64,000 bases of DNA, from contig NZ_CP038241.1 in the NCBI RefSeq assembly GCF_012222965.1, positions 744,001-808,000 on the forward strand. Direction: 5' to 3'. Below, in pieces: positions 48,020 through 57,517 of the stretch. Made by a program: the position numbers and the translations under genes. The first letter of the stretch is position 1; every line of letters starts with the position of its first letter. The notes beneath the pieces are model-generated. The model was not told the DNA's origin. It did no database searches and worked only from the letters and a program-made list of their open reading frames with translations. This stretch comes from Allofrancisella inopinata (GTDB taxonomy: Bacteria > Pseudomonadota > Gammaproteobacteria > Francisellales > Francisellaceae).

Positions 48020-48301
48020 TATGAGAACTAATATTTTAGTTACTAAAACTTATGATATGAGATAATTTATCATAAGACTATTAAAATATATCAAATAAAA
48101 GCTCATTGAGTACTTCGGCAAGCTCAGTAACTACCTGTCGAAATGAATTTTTATTTCATCAAAATTACTGAAAGGGAGTGTTGTAACAGTCCCATAATAC
48201 GGCGCTACACAAGATTTCTAGCTGTAATTATATTTACTCTCTATAGGCTAAATGATATAACTTAATTAGAATATTCATAATAATACACAAGGAAGTATCT
48301 T
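48020..48301. repeat. Intergenic spacer with hairpin repeats
   Basis: A 282-bp spacer. It holds an imperfect hairpin at 48107-48126 (TGAG..CTT, loop CGGC, AAG..CTCA, with two bulged bases), of the kind dispersed between genes in many proteobacteria, then a second A+T-rich hairpin around 48139-48156, and an IS-end-like motif at 48181-48193. No gene is seen. The promoter of the lysine-type operon presumably lies in the right half. Confidence 0.35.
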
Positions 48302-49411
48302 ATGAAAAAAGTTTTAATTTTAGGGGCTGGCCGTGTAGGCTCTTTGACGTCATGCTTGCTTGTAGACAGTGGTGAATATATTGTCCATTTAGTTGATAAG
48401 GTTATACCTGAAGATAGTCCAACCTTGGAAAAAAATAATACAAATCTTAAATACATTGAATTAGATGTAACTAATACAGAAAAATTAGAAAAGTATTCTA
48501 AAGATAATAGTTTTGATGCTGTAGTTTCTTGTTTACCGTTTTATTTTAATAAAGGCATAGCAAGTTTAGCAGCTAAGTTAGGCCTTAACTACTTTGACTT
48601 AACAGAAGATGTTGAAACAACAAAATATATTAAAGAATTAGCAGCTACATCAAATAGTTTTTTTGCCCCCCAATGTGGTTTGGCACCAGGATTTATTAGC
48701 ATTGTAACTAATAGTCTTTTGGGTGAATTTGAGCAAGTTGACATGGTACGTATGCGTGTAGGAGCTTTACCTCTTAATGTCTCAAATACACTTCAATATG
48801 GTTTAACGTGGTCTACAGAAGGTTTAGTAAATGAGTACGCTAAGCCTTGTGAAGCAGTCGTAGGAGGGCAAAAGAGGATTCTAGCACCATTAGCTGATAT
48901 TGAAGAGATTAAAATTGATGGCTTAACTTACGAAGCTTTTAATACTTCAGGTGGTGTTGGTTCGATGATTGAGACTTATAAAGATAAAGTCAAAAATATG
49001 AATTATAAAAGTATTCGCCATCCAGGTCATTGTGAGAAAATGAAGTTTTTGATGCAAGATATGAAGCTTGGTGATGATTTAGATCTAATGGTTAAAATTA
49101 TGGATAATGCTCTTGCTCGTATTAACCAAGATATAGTACTGATATATGTTTCAGTAGATGGAACTCGTAAAGGCCTTAAGTCTGAGCGTCATTTTGCTCA
49201 AAAATACCCATCCAAAATTATGTTTGAAAAGCGTTTTTCAGCTTTACAATTAACTACAGCAACAAGCCTTTGCGTGACTATAGATATCATGCTAAATAAA
49301 CCACAAAAAGCTTCTGGTTTTATTAATCAAGAGTCTATATGCTTAAAAGAGTTTTATAATAATAAGTTTGGAGATTATTATAAAAATTCAGGTCTTTTGA
49401 TACAAGCTTAA
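48302..49411 (+). CDS. Saccharopine dehydrogenase family protein (glutamate-forming type)
   Basis: A 369-residue NAD(P)-binding oxidoreductase. Its Rossmann motif is LILGAGRVGSLTSCLL at the N-terminus; SCLPFYFNKGIASLAAKLG, LTEDVETTK and APQCGLAPGF are characteristic of the Lys9-like saccharopine dehydrogenases that split saccharopine into glutamate and aminoadipate semialdehyde. Related enzymes include carboxynorspermidine synthase, but the two genes that follow (ALDH7-like and DUF1338) support a lysine-breakdown role. An AAGGAAG site precedes the ATG. Spacing to the next gene is 21 bases. Confidence 0.85.
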   Translation: MKKVLILGAGRVGSLTSCLLVDSGEYIVHLVDKVIPEDSPTLEKNNTNLKYIELDVTNTEKLEKYSKDNSFDAVVSCLPFYFNKGIASLAAKLGLNYFDLTEDVETTKYIKELAATSNSFFAPQCGLAPGFISIVTNSLLGEFEQVDMVRMRVGALPLNVSNTLQYGLTWSTEGLVNEYAKPCEAVVGGQKRILAPLADIEEIKIDGLTYEAFNTSGGVGSMIETYKDKVKNMNYKSIRHPGHCEKMKFLMQDMKLGDDLDLMVKIMDNALARINQDIVLIYVSVDGTRKGLKSERHFAQKYPSKIMFEKRFSALQLTTATSLCVTIDIMLNKPQKASGFINQESICLKEFYNNKFGDYYKNSGLLIQA

Positions 49412-49432
49412 TAGCGGGAGGTTATTATAAAT

Positions 49433-50923
49433 ATGTTAGAAAAATTTAACTTAGGTCTAGAAAACTATATAGTAAATGATAGTGGAAATACTATTGAAAC
49501 CCTCAATCCAGCTAATGGTCAGATTATTGCTAGAGTTGCAAATCATAGTACTAAAGATATGCAAGATGCTATTGCAAAAGCTAAAGAAGCTTTTTTACAG
49601 TGGCGTCAGATACCAGCTCCAAAAAGAGGGGAGTTGGTTAGGTTAATAGCACAAGAACTACGTAAAAATAAAGATTCTTTAGGTAGTTTAGTGTCATTAG
49701 AAATGGGTAAATCTAAACAAGAGGGTGACGGTGAAGTTCAAGAAATGATTGACATGGCAGATTTTGCTGTCGGTCAATCACGTATGCTATATGGGGCAAC
49801 TATGCATTCTGAAAGAGCTGAGCATAGAATGTATGAGCAGTGGCATCCGTTGGGTGTGGTAGGAGTTATTTCGGCATTTAATTTTCCTGTTGCTGTATGG
49901 TCGTGGAATGCATTTTTAGCGGTAATATGTGGTAATACAGTAGTTTGGAAACCTTCTGAAAACACTCCTTTATGTTCTATTGCTGTACAAAATATTTGTC
50001 AAAAGGTTATTAAAGAAAATAACTACCCAGAAATTTTTTACACTGTTATTTCAAAGGATATAGAAGCTTCAAAGGCTTTAGTTAACGATGAAAGGGTAAA
50101 CTTAGTTTCATTTACTGGCTCAACAAAAGTAGGGCAAGATGTTGGTCAACAGGTAGCAAAGCGTTTTGGTAAATGTATTTTAGAGTTAGGTGGTAATAAT
50201 GCAACAATAATAGATGAAAGTGCTGATTTAAAACTTGCTATACCTGGAGCTGTATTTGGAGCTGTTGGTACTGCTGGGCAACGTTGTACAAGTTTACGCC
50301 GTCTAATAGTGCACACGTCTATCTACGATCTGGTCAAAGAAAAAATGCTTAATGCTTACAAACAAATCAAAGTTGGTGACCCCTTAGATCAAAAAAACCT
50401 AATGGGTCCACTTATCGATCAAGCTGCTGTTGAGAATTTTATCAATACGGTTTCAAAAGCAAAAGAGCAAGGTGGTAAACTTATAATCGGTGGTAAACAA
50501 ATAGAAAAAGAAGGATTTTTTGTAGAGCCAACTATTATAGAAGCTAACAAAGATATGCGTATAGTAGCAGAAGAAAACTTTTGTCCTATTTTATATATAA
50601 TGCCTTTTGAAAATATAGACGAAGCGATTGAATTAAATAATTCGGTTAATTATGGGCTATCAAGTTCTATTTTTACTAATAACTTACAAAATGCTGAAAA
50701 GTTTCTCTCAAGCCAAGGTAGTGACTGTGGTATTGCTAATGTAAACATTGGAACTTCAGGAGCGGAAATTGGAGGAGCTTTTGGTGGAGAAAAGCATACA
50801 GGTGGTGGTCGTGAAGCTGGTTCAGATGCATGGAAAGCTTATATGCGTAGACAAACCAACACTATAAACTATGGTAAAGACTTACCACTAGCACAAGGTA
50901 TCAAATTTAATTTGGAGGACTAA
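49433..50923 (+). CDS. Aldehyde dehydrogenase, ALDH7-like (aminoadipate semialdehyde dehydrogenase)
   Basis: A 496-residue NAD-dependent aldehyde dehydrogenase with catalytic Cys285 in [12 protein letters not shown], general base Glu251 in LELGGNN and oxyanion Asn150 in [10 protein letters not shown]. The sequences [20 protein letters not shown] and [18 protein letters not shown] (each family-typical, shown in part) match ALDH7/antiquitin, which oxidises alpha-aminoadipate semialdehyde to aminoadipate. Middle gene of a three-gene operon; the next gene starts 6 bases downstream. Confidence 0.88.
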   Translation: MLEKFNLGLENYIVNDSGNTIETLNPANGQIIARVANHSTKDMQDAIAKAKEAFLQWRQIPAPKRGELVRLIAQELRKNKDSLGSLVSLEMGKSKQEGDGEVQEMIDMADFAVGQSRMLYGATMHSERAEHRMYEQWHPLGVVGVISAFNFPVAVWSWNAFLAVICGNTVVWKPSENTPLCSIAVQNICQKVIKENNYPEIFYTVISKDIEASKALVNDERVNLVSFTGSTKVGQDVGQQVAKRFGKCILELGGNNATIIDESADLKLAIPGAVFGAVGTAGQRCTSLRRLIVHTSIYDLVKEKMLNAYKQIKVGDPLDQKNLMGPLIDQAAVENFINTVSKAKEQGGKLIIGGKQIEKEGFFVEPTIIEANKDMRIVAEENFCPILYIMPFENIDEAIELNNSVNYGLSSSIFTNNLQNAEKFLSSQGSDCGIANVNIGTSGAEIGGAFGGEKHTGGGREAGSDAWKAYMRRQTNTINYGKDLPLAQGIKFNLED

Positions 50924-50929
50924 GAGGTT

Positions 50930-51730
50930 ATGAGTATAGATATTTTAAATAAGCTATGGGACCAATACGTTGCTTTTAATCCTCATGTTATACAAATTTA
51001 TGATCTATTTGTGAAACAGGGAGAAAATCCTATTAATGATCATATTGCGTTAAGAACATTAGATGACTCAAGTATAGATATAAATGCTTTAGCTCAAGTT
51101 TTTATAGACAAGGGGTATAGTATTTGTGGAAGTTATGATTTTGAAGTTAAAAAACTAAAAGCAATACATCTTGAGCACGTAGATGAAAATCAGCCAAAAA
51201 TTTTTATAAGTCAGTTATTGACAAAAGAATTTAGCTCTTTTGTTCAGGAAACTATGAAAGAATGTATCAAAGCTATTCCACAAAAATTATTAGATAATAA
51301 AGAACAACTTTTGATTTCAGGTACTAGTTGGGGTAAGTTAAGTTATCAAACTTATACTAAACTTTTAGAAGAATCTGAATATGCAGCTTGGTTTTATGCC
51401 TTTGGTTTTAGGGCAAATCATTTTACAGTATTTATCAATAAATTAAAAAATTTTGACGAAGTAGCACAAGTAAATGATTTCTTAAAACAAAACGGTATAA
51501 AGCTTAACTTTTCAGGTGGAGAAATAAAAGGTACTCCAGATGATTTGTTAGAGCAGTCAAGTACAATGTCTGGTTTGGTAGAAGTAGATTTTATCGAAGG
51601 TAAGCAAACTATACCATGCTGTTACTATGAATTTGCTAAAAGGTATCCGGATAAAAATGGTAAGTTATATCAAGGTTTTGTAGCTAAATCAGCTGATAAA
51701 ATTTTTGAAAGTACAAACTTCAAGAGCTAG
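50930..51730 (+). CDS. DUF1338/HglS-like 2-oxoadipate dioxygenase/decarboxylase
   Basis: A 266-residue short-form DUF1338 protein. The characterised relative HglS converts 2-oxoadipate to D-2-hydroxyglutarate using Fe(II) and oxygen. Candidate metal ligands are His38 in INDHIALRTL, His164 in RANHFTVF and Glu218 in GLVEVDF, a two-His one-carboxylate set as in the family. With the saccharopine dehydrogenase-like and ALDH7-like genes directly upstream it completes a plausible lysine to 2-hydroxyglutarate route, lacking only an aminotransferase and a saccharopine-forming step, which would be elsewhere. Confidence 0.82.
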   Translation: MSIDILNKLWDQYVAFNPHVIQIYDLFVKQGENPINDHIALRTLDDSSIDINALAQVFIDKGYSICGSYDFEVKKLKAIHLEHVDENQPKIFISQLLTKEFSSFVQETMKECIKAIPQKLLDNKEQLLISGTSWGKLSYQTYTKLLEESEYAAWFYAFGFRANHFTVFINKLKNFDEVAQVNDFLKQNGIKLNFSGGEIKGTPDDLLEQSSTMSGLVEVDFIEGKQTIPCCYYEFAKRYPDKNGKLYQGFVAKSADKIFESTNFKS

Positions 51731-51746
51731 TAACTTTATTAAAAAT

Positions 51747-51774
51747 TTGCATTTAATTGAATATATGCTAAAAT
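51747..51774 (+). promoter_or_regulatory. Predicted sigma-70 promoter of rpsU
   Basis: TTGCAT (51747-51752), a 16-base spacer, and TAAAAT (51769-51774) form a plausible -35/-10 pair about 80 bases before rpsU. Confidence 0.4.
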
Positions 51775-51855
51775 CTTGTTTTGTTATTTAATGGGGTGTA
51801 CCCTAAACTTTTATAAACTTAATTAACTGGCATTTTTAAGTGAGGTGAGAGAAGT

Positions 51856-52050
51856 ATGCCAAGCGTTAGAGTTAAAGAAAGAGAACCTTTTGACGTTGCT
51901 CTTAGAAGATTTAAAAGATCTTGTGAGAAAGCTGGAATAGTATCTGAGTTACGCCGTAGAGAATACTACGAAAAACCAACTTGGGCACGCAAAAGAAAAA
52001 AAGCTGCTGCTGTAAAAAGGGCTTTCAAAAGCAATATAGTAGCAGGATAA
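51856..52050 (+). CDS. rpsU: Small ribosomal subunit protein bS21
   Basis: A 64-residue, strongly basic protein ([13 protein letters not shown]-like C-terminus) with the family start [21 protein letters not shown] (shown across its length). bS21 binds near the anti-Shine-Dalgarno end of 16S rRNA and helps initiation. GAGGTGAG lies upstream. It heads the rpsU-yqeY-dnaG-rpoD cluster. A hairpin follows its stop, as at the same place in other proteobacteria. Francisella genomes carry more than one bS21 paralogue; which one this is cannot be told. Confidence 0.95.
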   Translation: MPSVRVKEREPFDVALRRFKRSCEKAGIVSELRRREYYEKPTWARKRKKAAAVKRAFKSNIVAG

Positions 52051-52063
52051 TTTAATTCACCTT

Positions 52064-52083
52064 GAGAGTAAATAAATACTCTC
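52064..52083 (+). terminator. Hairpin between rpsU and yqeY, possible attenuator
   Basis: A perfect 7-bp stem GAGAGTA (52064-52070) and TACTCTC (52077-52083) with a 6-base loop, followed by a T-rich but interrupted stretch. In E. coli a terminator lies between rpsU and dnaG and lets rpsU be made in excess; the position here suggests the same. Confidence 0.55.
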
Positions 52084-52114
52084 ATCTATTTTATTAGGAA
52101 ATCTTATTTATACA

Positions 52115-52561
52115 ATGTCACAAATTTTTAATCAGTTGACTCAAGATATGAAAGAGTCGATGAAAAATAAAGATAAAAATAGGCTAACTACTATTCGTAT
52201 GGCTATGGCTGCTATTAAACAAAAGCAGATAGATGAAAAAATTGCTATAACTGATGATATCGTGATTGCTGTTATTAGTAAGATGATCAAACAACGGCAA
52301 GATTCTTATAATCAATATATCCAAGCTAATAGAGTTGAATTAGCAGATGGTGAAAAAAGAGAAATAGAAATTCTCACAAATTATATGCCAAAGCAGCTAA
52401 GTGACGAAGAGGTAGTTGCAATAGTGCAAAAAGCTATAGAGTCTGTAGGTGCTACCTCTATGAAAGAAATGGGGAAAATAATGGCATATGTAAAAGAAGA
52501 GTTAGCTGGTAGAACAGATATGAGTAAAGTTAGTGCTATAGTAAAATCTAATTTAATATAG
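52115..52561 (+). CDS. yqeY: GatB/YqeY domain protein
   Basis: A 148-residue helical protein of the YqeY family, which equals the C-terminal tRNA-binding domain of GatB. Marks are KNKDKNRLTTIRMAMAAIKQ, ISKMIKQRQDSYNQY, and the C-terminal GKIMAYVKEELAGRTDMSKVS. It may help tRNA-dependent processes, but the role of the free-standing form is not known. It lies between rpsU and dnaG, the usual place in many bacteria. Confidence 0.9.
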   Translation: MSQIFNQLTQDMKESMKNKDKNRLTTIRMAMAAIKQKQIDEKIAITDDIVIAVISKMIKQRQDSYNQYIQANRVELADGEKREIEILTNYMPKQLSDEEVVAIVQKAIESVGATSMKEMGKIMAYVKEELAGRTDMSKVSAIVKSNLI

Positions 52562-52580
52562 TTTTCAGCTGTTTTAGAAT

Positions 52581-54398
52581 ATGACAAAAAGAGTCTCCAA
52601 TAGTTTTATCAAAGATCTAATATCTAGCGTTGATATTGTTGATGTGATTTCACGGTTTGTTAAGCTTAAAAAGTCTGGTAAAAACTATAAAGGCTGTTGT
52701 CCATTTCATAATGAAAAAACGCCTTCTTTTTTTGTGACACCGGATAAAAATTTTTTTCATTGTTTTGGGTGTCAAGAATCAGGAGATACCATTACTTTTA
52801 TAAAAAAAGTTAATAATTTGGATTTTATTGACGCTGTAAAAAATCTAGCAGAAACGATAGGTAAGCCTATAGAATATGAAAACCATTCTCAAGAAGATAT
52901 ACAGCAAGAACAGTTATATAATAAATGTATAAGTTTTCTGGAAACGGCTCAAAAATATTATCGTTGGAGTCTAGGAAATTCCAGTATGAAAGATAAGGCT
53001 ATAGATTATTTAAAAAAACGTGCTATAAGTAGCGAGTTAGCTAAATTTTTTGGTATCGGATATGCTTGTGATGGGTGGGATAACATTATCCAATTGGCGA
53101 AAAAAGCAAAACTTGCTGAAGATATTTTAATTGAAACAGGTTTAGTAGTACAAAAAGATAACGGTAATATCTATGACCGTTTTCGTAAAAGGATAATGTT
53201 TCCTATACGTAATATTCAAGGAAATGTTATAGCTTATGGTGGTAGAGTGTTAGATGATAAAGACGGTGTGAAATATATTAACTCGCCAGAAACTTTAGTT
53301 TTCCAAAAAAATAATATACTTTACGGTTTATATGAGTATCGACAATTTAAAAAACAACACAAAAATGTAAGTGAAAGTTTAGTTGTAGTAGAGGGCTATA
53401 TGGATGTGGTGGGATTAGCACAGCATGGCTTTTATGGGGCAGTTGCTACCTTGGGGACAGCATTTACGCAGAATCATGCGAAAATTTTATTTAGAGAAAC
53501 TAATTCGGTGGTGTTATGCTTTGATGGAGACCAAGCTGGACAAAAAGCTGCTATGAGGACTATAAAAATAGTATTACCAACTTTAACTGCTAATAAAAAA
53601 CTTAGGATACTGAGTTTAGAAAATAATAAAGATCCAGATGATTATATAAAAGAATATGGTTTAGAAGCTTTTCAGGATGTTTTAGACAAGGCATTACCTG
53701 TAACGGAGTTTCTAATTAAAAATTTTGTAGGTAATCGAGATCTTAATGCCGCTGAAGCAAAAATAGAAGTGCTAGAAAATTTAAAAGCATTTTTAACTGA
53801 AGTAGAGGAAAATATCTATTCAGAAAGCATAATAGCTACCTTATCTGATAAGGTAAATATAAAAATAGATCAAGTAAAGAAGATTTTAAAAATACGCAAG
53901 AGAATAGACAGTACTATAAGTCAAAATTTAGCTGTAAAACGCTATAATAAGCAACTAAGGATTTCCAAAAGCTTGCTTTTAGAACAAATATTATTGGCAG
54001 AAATTTTTGTAAATATAGAAGATTTTAAAGAGTTGCAAAAAAATACTGTTTTTGAGATATTTTCAGCTTCGCAAAATCTAGATATTTTAGCAAAGAGCTT
54101 GAAAATTCTCAAAGAGGACACATCTAATGAAATCGAAGCTATTATACTTATACAATTATTAGCAGAAGACTATCCGGAGTGTCGAGAGTATTTTTTTGAA
54201 ATTTTGAGTTATGGTATTGAAAATACACTTAAAAAACATGCAAAAGAAGCTGATTACCAAAAGCAAATAGTAGATATGTTAAAACGAGTTGAGATTCTAA
54301 GCGTAAAGCAGCAACTTAAATATTTAGCATCGTTGCCACTTAGGACAGAAATCCAAGAGATGGAACGTAAATATTTAGTAGCAAAATTAGGTGTTTAG
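52581..54398 (+). CDS. dnaG: DNA primase
   Basis: A 605-residue primase that lays RNA primers at the fork. The N-terminal CHC2 zinc domain reads CCPFHNEKTPSFFV with HCFGCQESGD (about 40-65). The polymerase core carries EREE-type acidic loop equivalents around RFRKRIMFPIRN and GGRVLDD, and the TOPRIM motifs VVVEGYMDVVGLAQ (Glu) and LCFDGDQAGQKAA (DxD). The C-terminal helicase-binding domain is about 435-605 and diverges most. It starts 19 bases after yqeY and is followed by rpoD. Confidence 0.94.
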   Translation: MTKRVSNSFIKDLISSVDIVDVISRFVKLKKSGKNYKGCCPFHNEKTPSFFVTPDKNFFHCFGCQESGDTITFIKKVNNLDFIDAVKNLAETIGKPIEYENHSQEDIQQEQLYNKCISFLETAQKYYRWSLGNSSMKDKAIDYLKKRAISSELAKFFGIGYACDGWDNIIQLAKKAKLAEDILIETGLVVQKDNGNIYDRFRKRIMFPIRNIQGNVIAYGGRVLDDKDGVKYINSPETLVFQKNNILYGLYEYRQFKKQHKNVSESLVVVEGYMDVVGLAQHGFYGAVATLGTAFTQNHAKILFRETNSVVLCFDGDQAGQKAAMRTIKIVLPTLTANKKLRILSLENNKDPDDYIKEYGLEAFQDVLDKALPVTEFLIKNFVGNRDLNAAEAKIEVLENLKAFLTEVEENIYSESIIATLSDKVNIKIDQVKKILKIRKRIDSTISQNLAVKRYNKQLRISKSLLLEQILLAEIFVNIEDFKELQKNTVFEIFSASQNLDILAKSLKILKEDTSNEIEAIILIQLLAEDYPECREYFFEILSYGIENTLKKHAKEADYQKQIVDMLKRVEILSVKQQLKYLASLPLRTEIQEMERKYLVAKLGV

Positions 54399-54449
54399 TT
54401 TAAATATTAAATGATAAAAATAAAAATAAAAATTCTATTGGAGTGTTAA

Positions 54450-56183
54450 ATGACAAAAGAAGATTTGCTCTCAGATCTAAAAGATTTAATCGTTGATGGT
54501 AAAGAAAGGGGTTACTTAACGAGAGCTGATATTTTAGATGCTTTGCCTGGTGATATTTCGGATGATCCTAAAAAATATGAAGAGATAGAGGCAATATTAG
54601 TAGATGCTGGAATTGATGTTTACGATAGAACTCCTGAGTTAGAAGAAGAGGACGAACGTAAAGTAAGTGAAGCAAACCTTGATGATTTGAAAGGAAAAAC
54701 TTCTGATCCTATCCGTATGTATATGCGAGAAATGGGTATAGTAGACCTTTTAGATAAAAAAGGTGAGACAGAAATAGCAATAAGGATTGAAGAAGGCACA
54801 ACCGAGGTTTTTAGTACTATTTTGAGTTATCCAATAGTTGTTAAAACATATATTGAAAGATTTCGTGAGCTAGAGGAAAAGGCTACTGAATACATGGCTT
54901 CTCAGGAAATAGAAGAAGAACCTGTAACTAAATATATTAGATTTAATGAAATAATGGCTGGTTTTAGTGATGAGCAAGATGTTGAGGAGAAATTAGCTGA
55001 AAGCGATCATGAGGAAAAAATAGATACTCAAAGAGCATATGAATTTTTTATAAATCTTGAAAAACTTTATGAGCAGTATCAAGAAAAACCAAACAAAAAG
55101 CTCTATGCAACAATAGTTAAAGAGTTTGATAACTTAAGGTTATCAACGTCACATTTACAAAAATTGGTGGATTATATCAGATTACCATTTGTAAAAGTTA
55201 GAGAACTGGAAAGAAAAATTTTAAGGTTAAGTGTCGAGAGAGCCAAAACTCCTCGACAAGAATTTCTAAAAGTATATAAAATAGGCAAAATAGACTGGCT
55301 TGAGCCTATTATTAAAAAATATAAGTTTACTGAAAATGTTATTCGTGAGATAGAAACACTAACTAAGCAGATAAATCAATTCCAAAGTTTAATGATGATG
55401 GATATTGAAGAGCTTAAAAAAGTAAATTTGGAAATTTCAAAAAGTGAAGCTAAAATCACGCAAGCTAAGAAAGAAATGATAGAAGCAAACTTAAGGTTAG
55501 TTGTTTCTGAAGCTAAAAAATATACAAATAGAGGTTTACATTTCTTAGACATTATCCAAGAAGGTAATATTGGTTTGATGAAAGCTGTAGATAAGTTTGA
55601 TTATCGTAAAGGGTTTAAATTTTCAACTTACGCTACTTGGTGGATTCGTCAAGCTATTACACGCTCTATTGCAGACCAAGCTAGAACTATTCGTGTGCCA
55701 GTGCATATGATAGAGACTATTAATAAGGTAAATAGGGTTAAGCGTCAGATTATGCAAGAAAAAGGTCGTGAAGCTACAGAAGAGGAGATTATCGAACATA
55801 CGCCAAATATGACTAAAGAAAAGCTTAAGAAGATTCTTAATATTTCGCATACGCCTATTTCAATGGAAAGCCCAATTGGCGATGATGAAGATTCTACAGT
55901 AGGTGATTTTATTGAAGATAAAAATAACTATTCTCCAATAGAGTCAGCAAACTTAGAAAACCTAAGAGAAGCAATTAAAGAATTGATAGAGACAGGCTTA
56001 ACAGAAAGAGAAGCTAAAGTTTTGATGATGCGTTTTGGTATAGGTATGAATACTGACCATACTTTAGAAGAAGTAGGAAAGCAATTCAACGTAACCAGAG
56101 AGCGTATTAGACAAATCGAAGCAAAAGCTCTTAGAAAGCTTAAACACCCATCTAGATCATCTTTCTTGAAGACTTTCTTATAG
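54450..56183 (+). CDS. rpoD: RNA polymerase primary sigma factor (sigma-70)
   Basis: A 577-residue group 1 sigma factor. Region 1.1 is acidic and N-terminal ([20 protein letters not shown]); region 1.2 has [11 protein letters not shown]; a non-conserved insert follows that is shorter than in E. coli. Region 2 includes [20 protein letters not shown] and the -10-reading [13 protein letters not shown]; region 3 has [15 protein letters not shown]; region 4.2, reading the -35 box, is [19 protein letters not shown]. It ends with [12 protein letters not shown]. Last gene of the cluster. Confidence 0.95.
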   Translation: MTKEDLLSDLKDLIVDGKERGYLTRADILDALPGDISDDPKKYEEIEAILVDAGIDVYDRTPELEEEDERKVSEANLDDLKGKTSDPIRMYMREMGIVDLLDKKGETEIAIRIEEGTTEVFSTILSYPIVVKTYIERFRELEEKATEYMASQEIEEEPVTKYIRFNEIMAGFSDEQDVEEKLAESDHEEKIDTQRAYEFFINLEKLYEQYQEKPNKKLYATIVKEFDNLRLSTSHLQKLVDYIRLPFVKVRELERKILRLSVERAKTPRQEFLKVYKIGKIDWLEPIIKKYKFTENVIREIETLTKQINQFQSLMMMDIEELKKVNLEISKSEAKITQAKKEMIEANLRLVVSEAKKYTNRGLHFLDIIQEGNIGLMKAVDKFDYRKGFKFSTYATWWIRQAITRSIADQARTIRVPVHMIETINKVNRVKRQIMQEKGREATEEEIIEHTPNMTKEKLKKILNISHTPISMESPIGDDEDSTVGDFIEDKNNYSPIESANLENLREAIKELIETGLTEREAKVLMMRFGIGMNTDHTLEEVGKQFNVTRERIRQIEAKALRKLKHPSRSSFLKTFL

Positions 56184-56212
56184 TCTCTAATTAACTTAGT
56201 TACTTATAGTTA

Positions 56213-57283
56213 CTACCCTTCCTTATTTATTAGTTTTACTAGTGTTGGATAATGTTGACTAGATTTTAATGATTTATTAGCTCTTAGTTTTGCAAGCCAT
56301 ATACTTGAACACCCAAATATAGGATCACATTTGTTAGGTGTGCCGAACCAATCTACTAAACGAAATTTTTTGGCTAAATAACTTAAGCTACGTATTCTAT
56401 TTTCAGGTGTATGATCTTTTATTAGTGTTAAGTTATCATTATTTGTATCATTTTCCTTATAACCATCACAAGACTCTTCAAGCGTATCAACCTTTTGACA
56501 TGAATCTAAATATAAATACCCCCATGCATACTTCTGAATGCCTGGTTCAAACCACCAATCAATGGAAGTTACAAAATTATCTTTAACTTGATTAAAATAT
56601 TTATCTATGTCAAATTTGTTAGGTAAGTCATAAGTTATTATTTCTAACTTATAGCTAGACAAGCCAAAGGATCTAAGCTTTGCGTGTATTTTTTCAGCCA
56701 TCTGTAGGGTTTTGTATATCCCTTCTGCTGTTCTTGGTATCTCTATAAATATTGATATACTTCCAGCAATAACATTGTGATCTTTATTAATCCACTCTTG
56801 AGCAGTTAAACTTTCACTAAATAAATCGTCTAATGCTTTACTTCTATAATCAATTTTATATTTCTTGGAATTTTTATGATATTGTGTAGCAATACCACCA
56901 ATTAAAAAATAATTATTACTAGCAATTTTAACATATGGCACAAATATTGCTCTCCATTCTTTAGAGATTTTTTCCCACATATATTCATTTGCTACTAATC
57001 TATCTCCTTTAGGGGAATACGACCCTATATAAGTAGCATCATTGCTGTCTTCTAACTTATATTTAAAATTATATTCATCTAAATTGCTTGAATAACTTAC
57101 ATCCCAAACTTCAAACTTATCACCATAATATTTTTGCTCAAGGCGTTGCTGTATCTCATTTGTAACTTCTGTATAGTTACTTATCCAATCTATAAATCCA
57201 CAGTATCCTAACGTTGGGAGGGTTAAAGTTGTTGCTAATAACAGTTTTTGTAACTGTTTTTTTTTAAAATTTAAATAATACAT
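56213..57283 (-). CDS. Exported protein of unknown function, 356 residues
   Basis: No family recognised. The N-terminus MYYLNFKKKQLQKLLLATTLT with the following LPTLGYCG looks like a signal peptide, possibly for a lipoprotein-like Cys. The mature part has mixed beta/alpha content, several aromatic clusters (SIDWWFEPGIQKYAWGYLYL) and a set of cysteines: LDSCQ, ESCDG, NKCDPIFGCSS, which suggests periplasmic disulfides. It lies convergent with rpoD and divergent from the CorC-family gene, and appears monocistronic. An AT-rich 5' flank resembles that of the candidate effector genes, but its signal peptide makes it an envelope or secreted protein instead. Confidence 0.55.
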   Translation of the reverse strand: MYYLNFKKKQLQKLLLATTLTLPTLGYCGFIDWISNYTEVTNEIQQRLEQKYYGDKFEVWDVSYSSNLDEYNFKYKLEDSNDATYIGSYSPKGDRLVANEYMWEKISKEWRAIFVPYVKIASNNYFLIGGIATQYHKNSKKYKIDYRSKALDDLFSESLTAQEWINKDHNVIAGSISIFIEIPRTAEGIYKTLQMAEKIHAKLRSFGLSSYKLEIITYDLPNKFDIDKYFNQVKDNFVTSIDWWFEPGIQKYAWGYLYLDSCQKVDTLEESCDGYKENDTNNDNLTLIKDHTPENRIRSLSYLAKKFRLVDWFGTPNKCDPIFGCSSIWLAKLRANKSLKSSQHYPTLVKLINKEG

Positions 57284-57517
57284 GCACAGATTTTTTTAAC
57301 TAAAAAACTTAATGAGTAACTATAATAATATTATATAATATATTTTTTTTAAATTTAATGTATAAATTTTTTATAAATAATTATTTTATTTATTAGCTTT
57401 AACTTCTTAGCTAATCTTAAGAATACAATCTAGCAAATAAAATCATATATTTTTACCTAGCAACTTGTATATGCTAGAATTACTTTCAAGTTTGTTTTTC
57501 TAATCATTAAGTAGATA

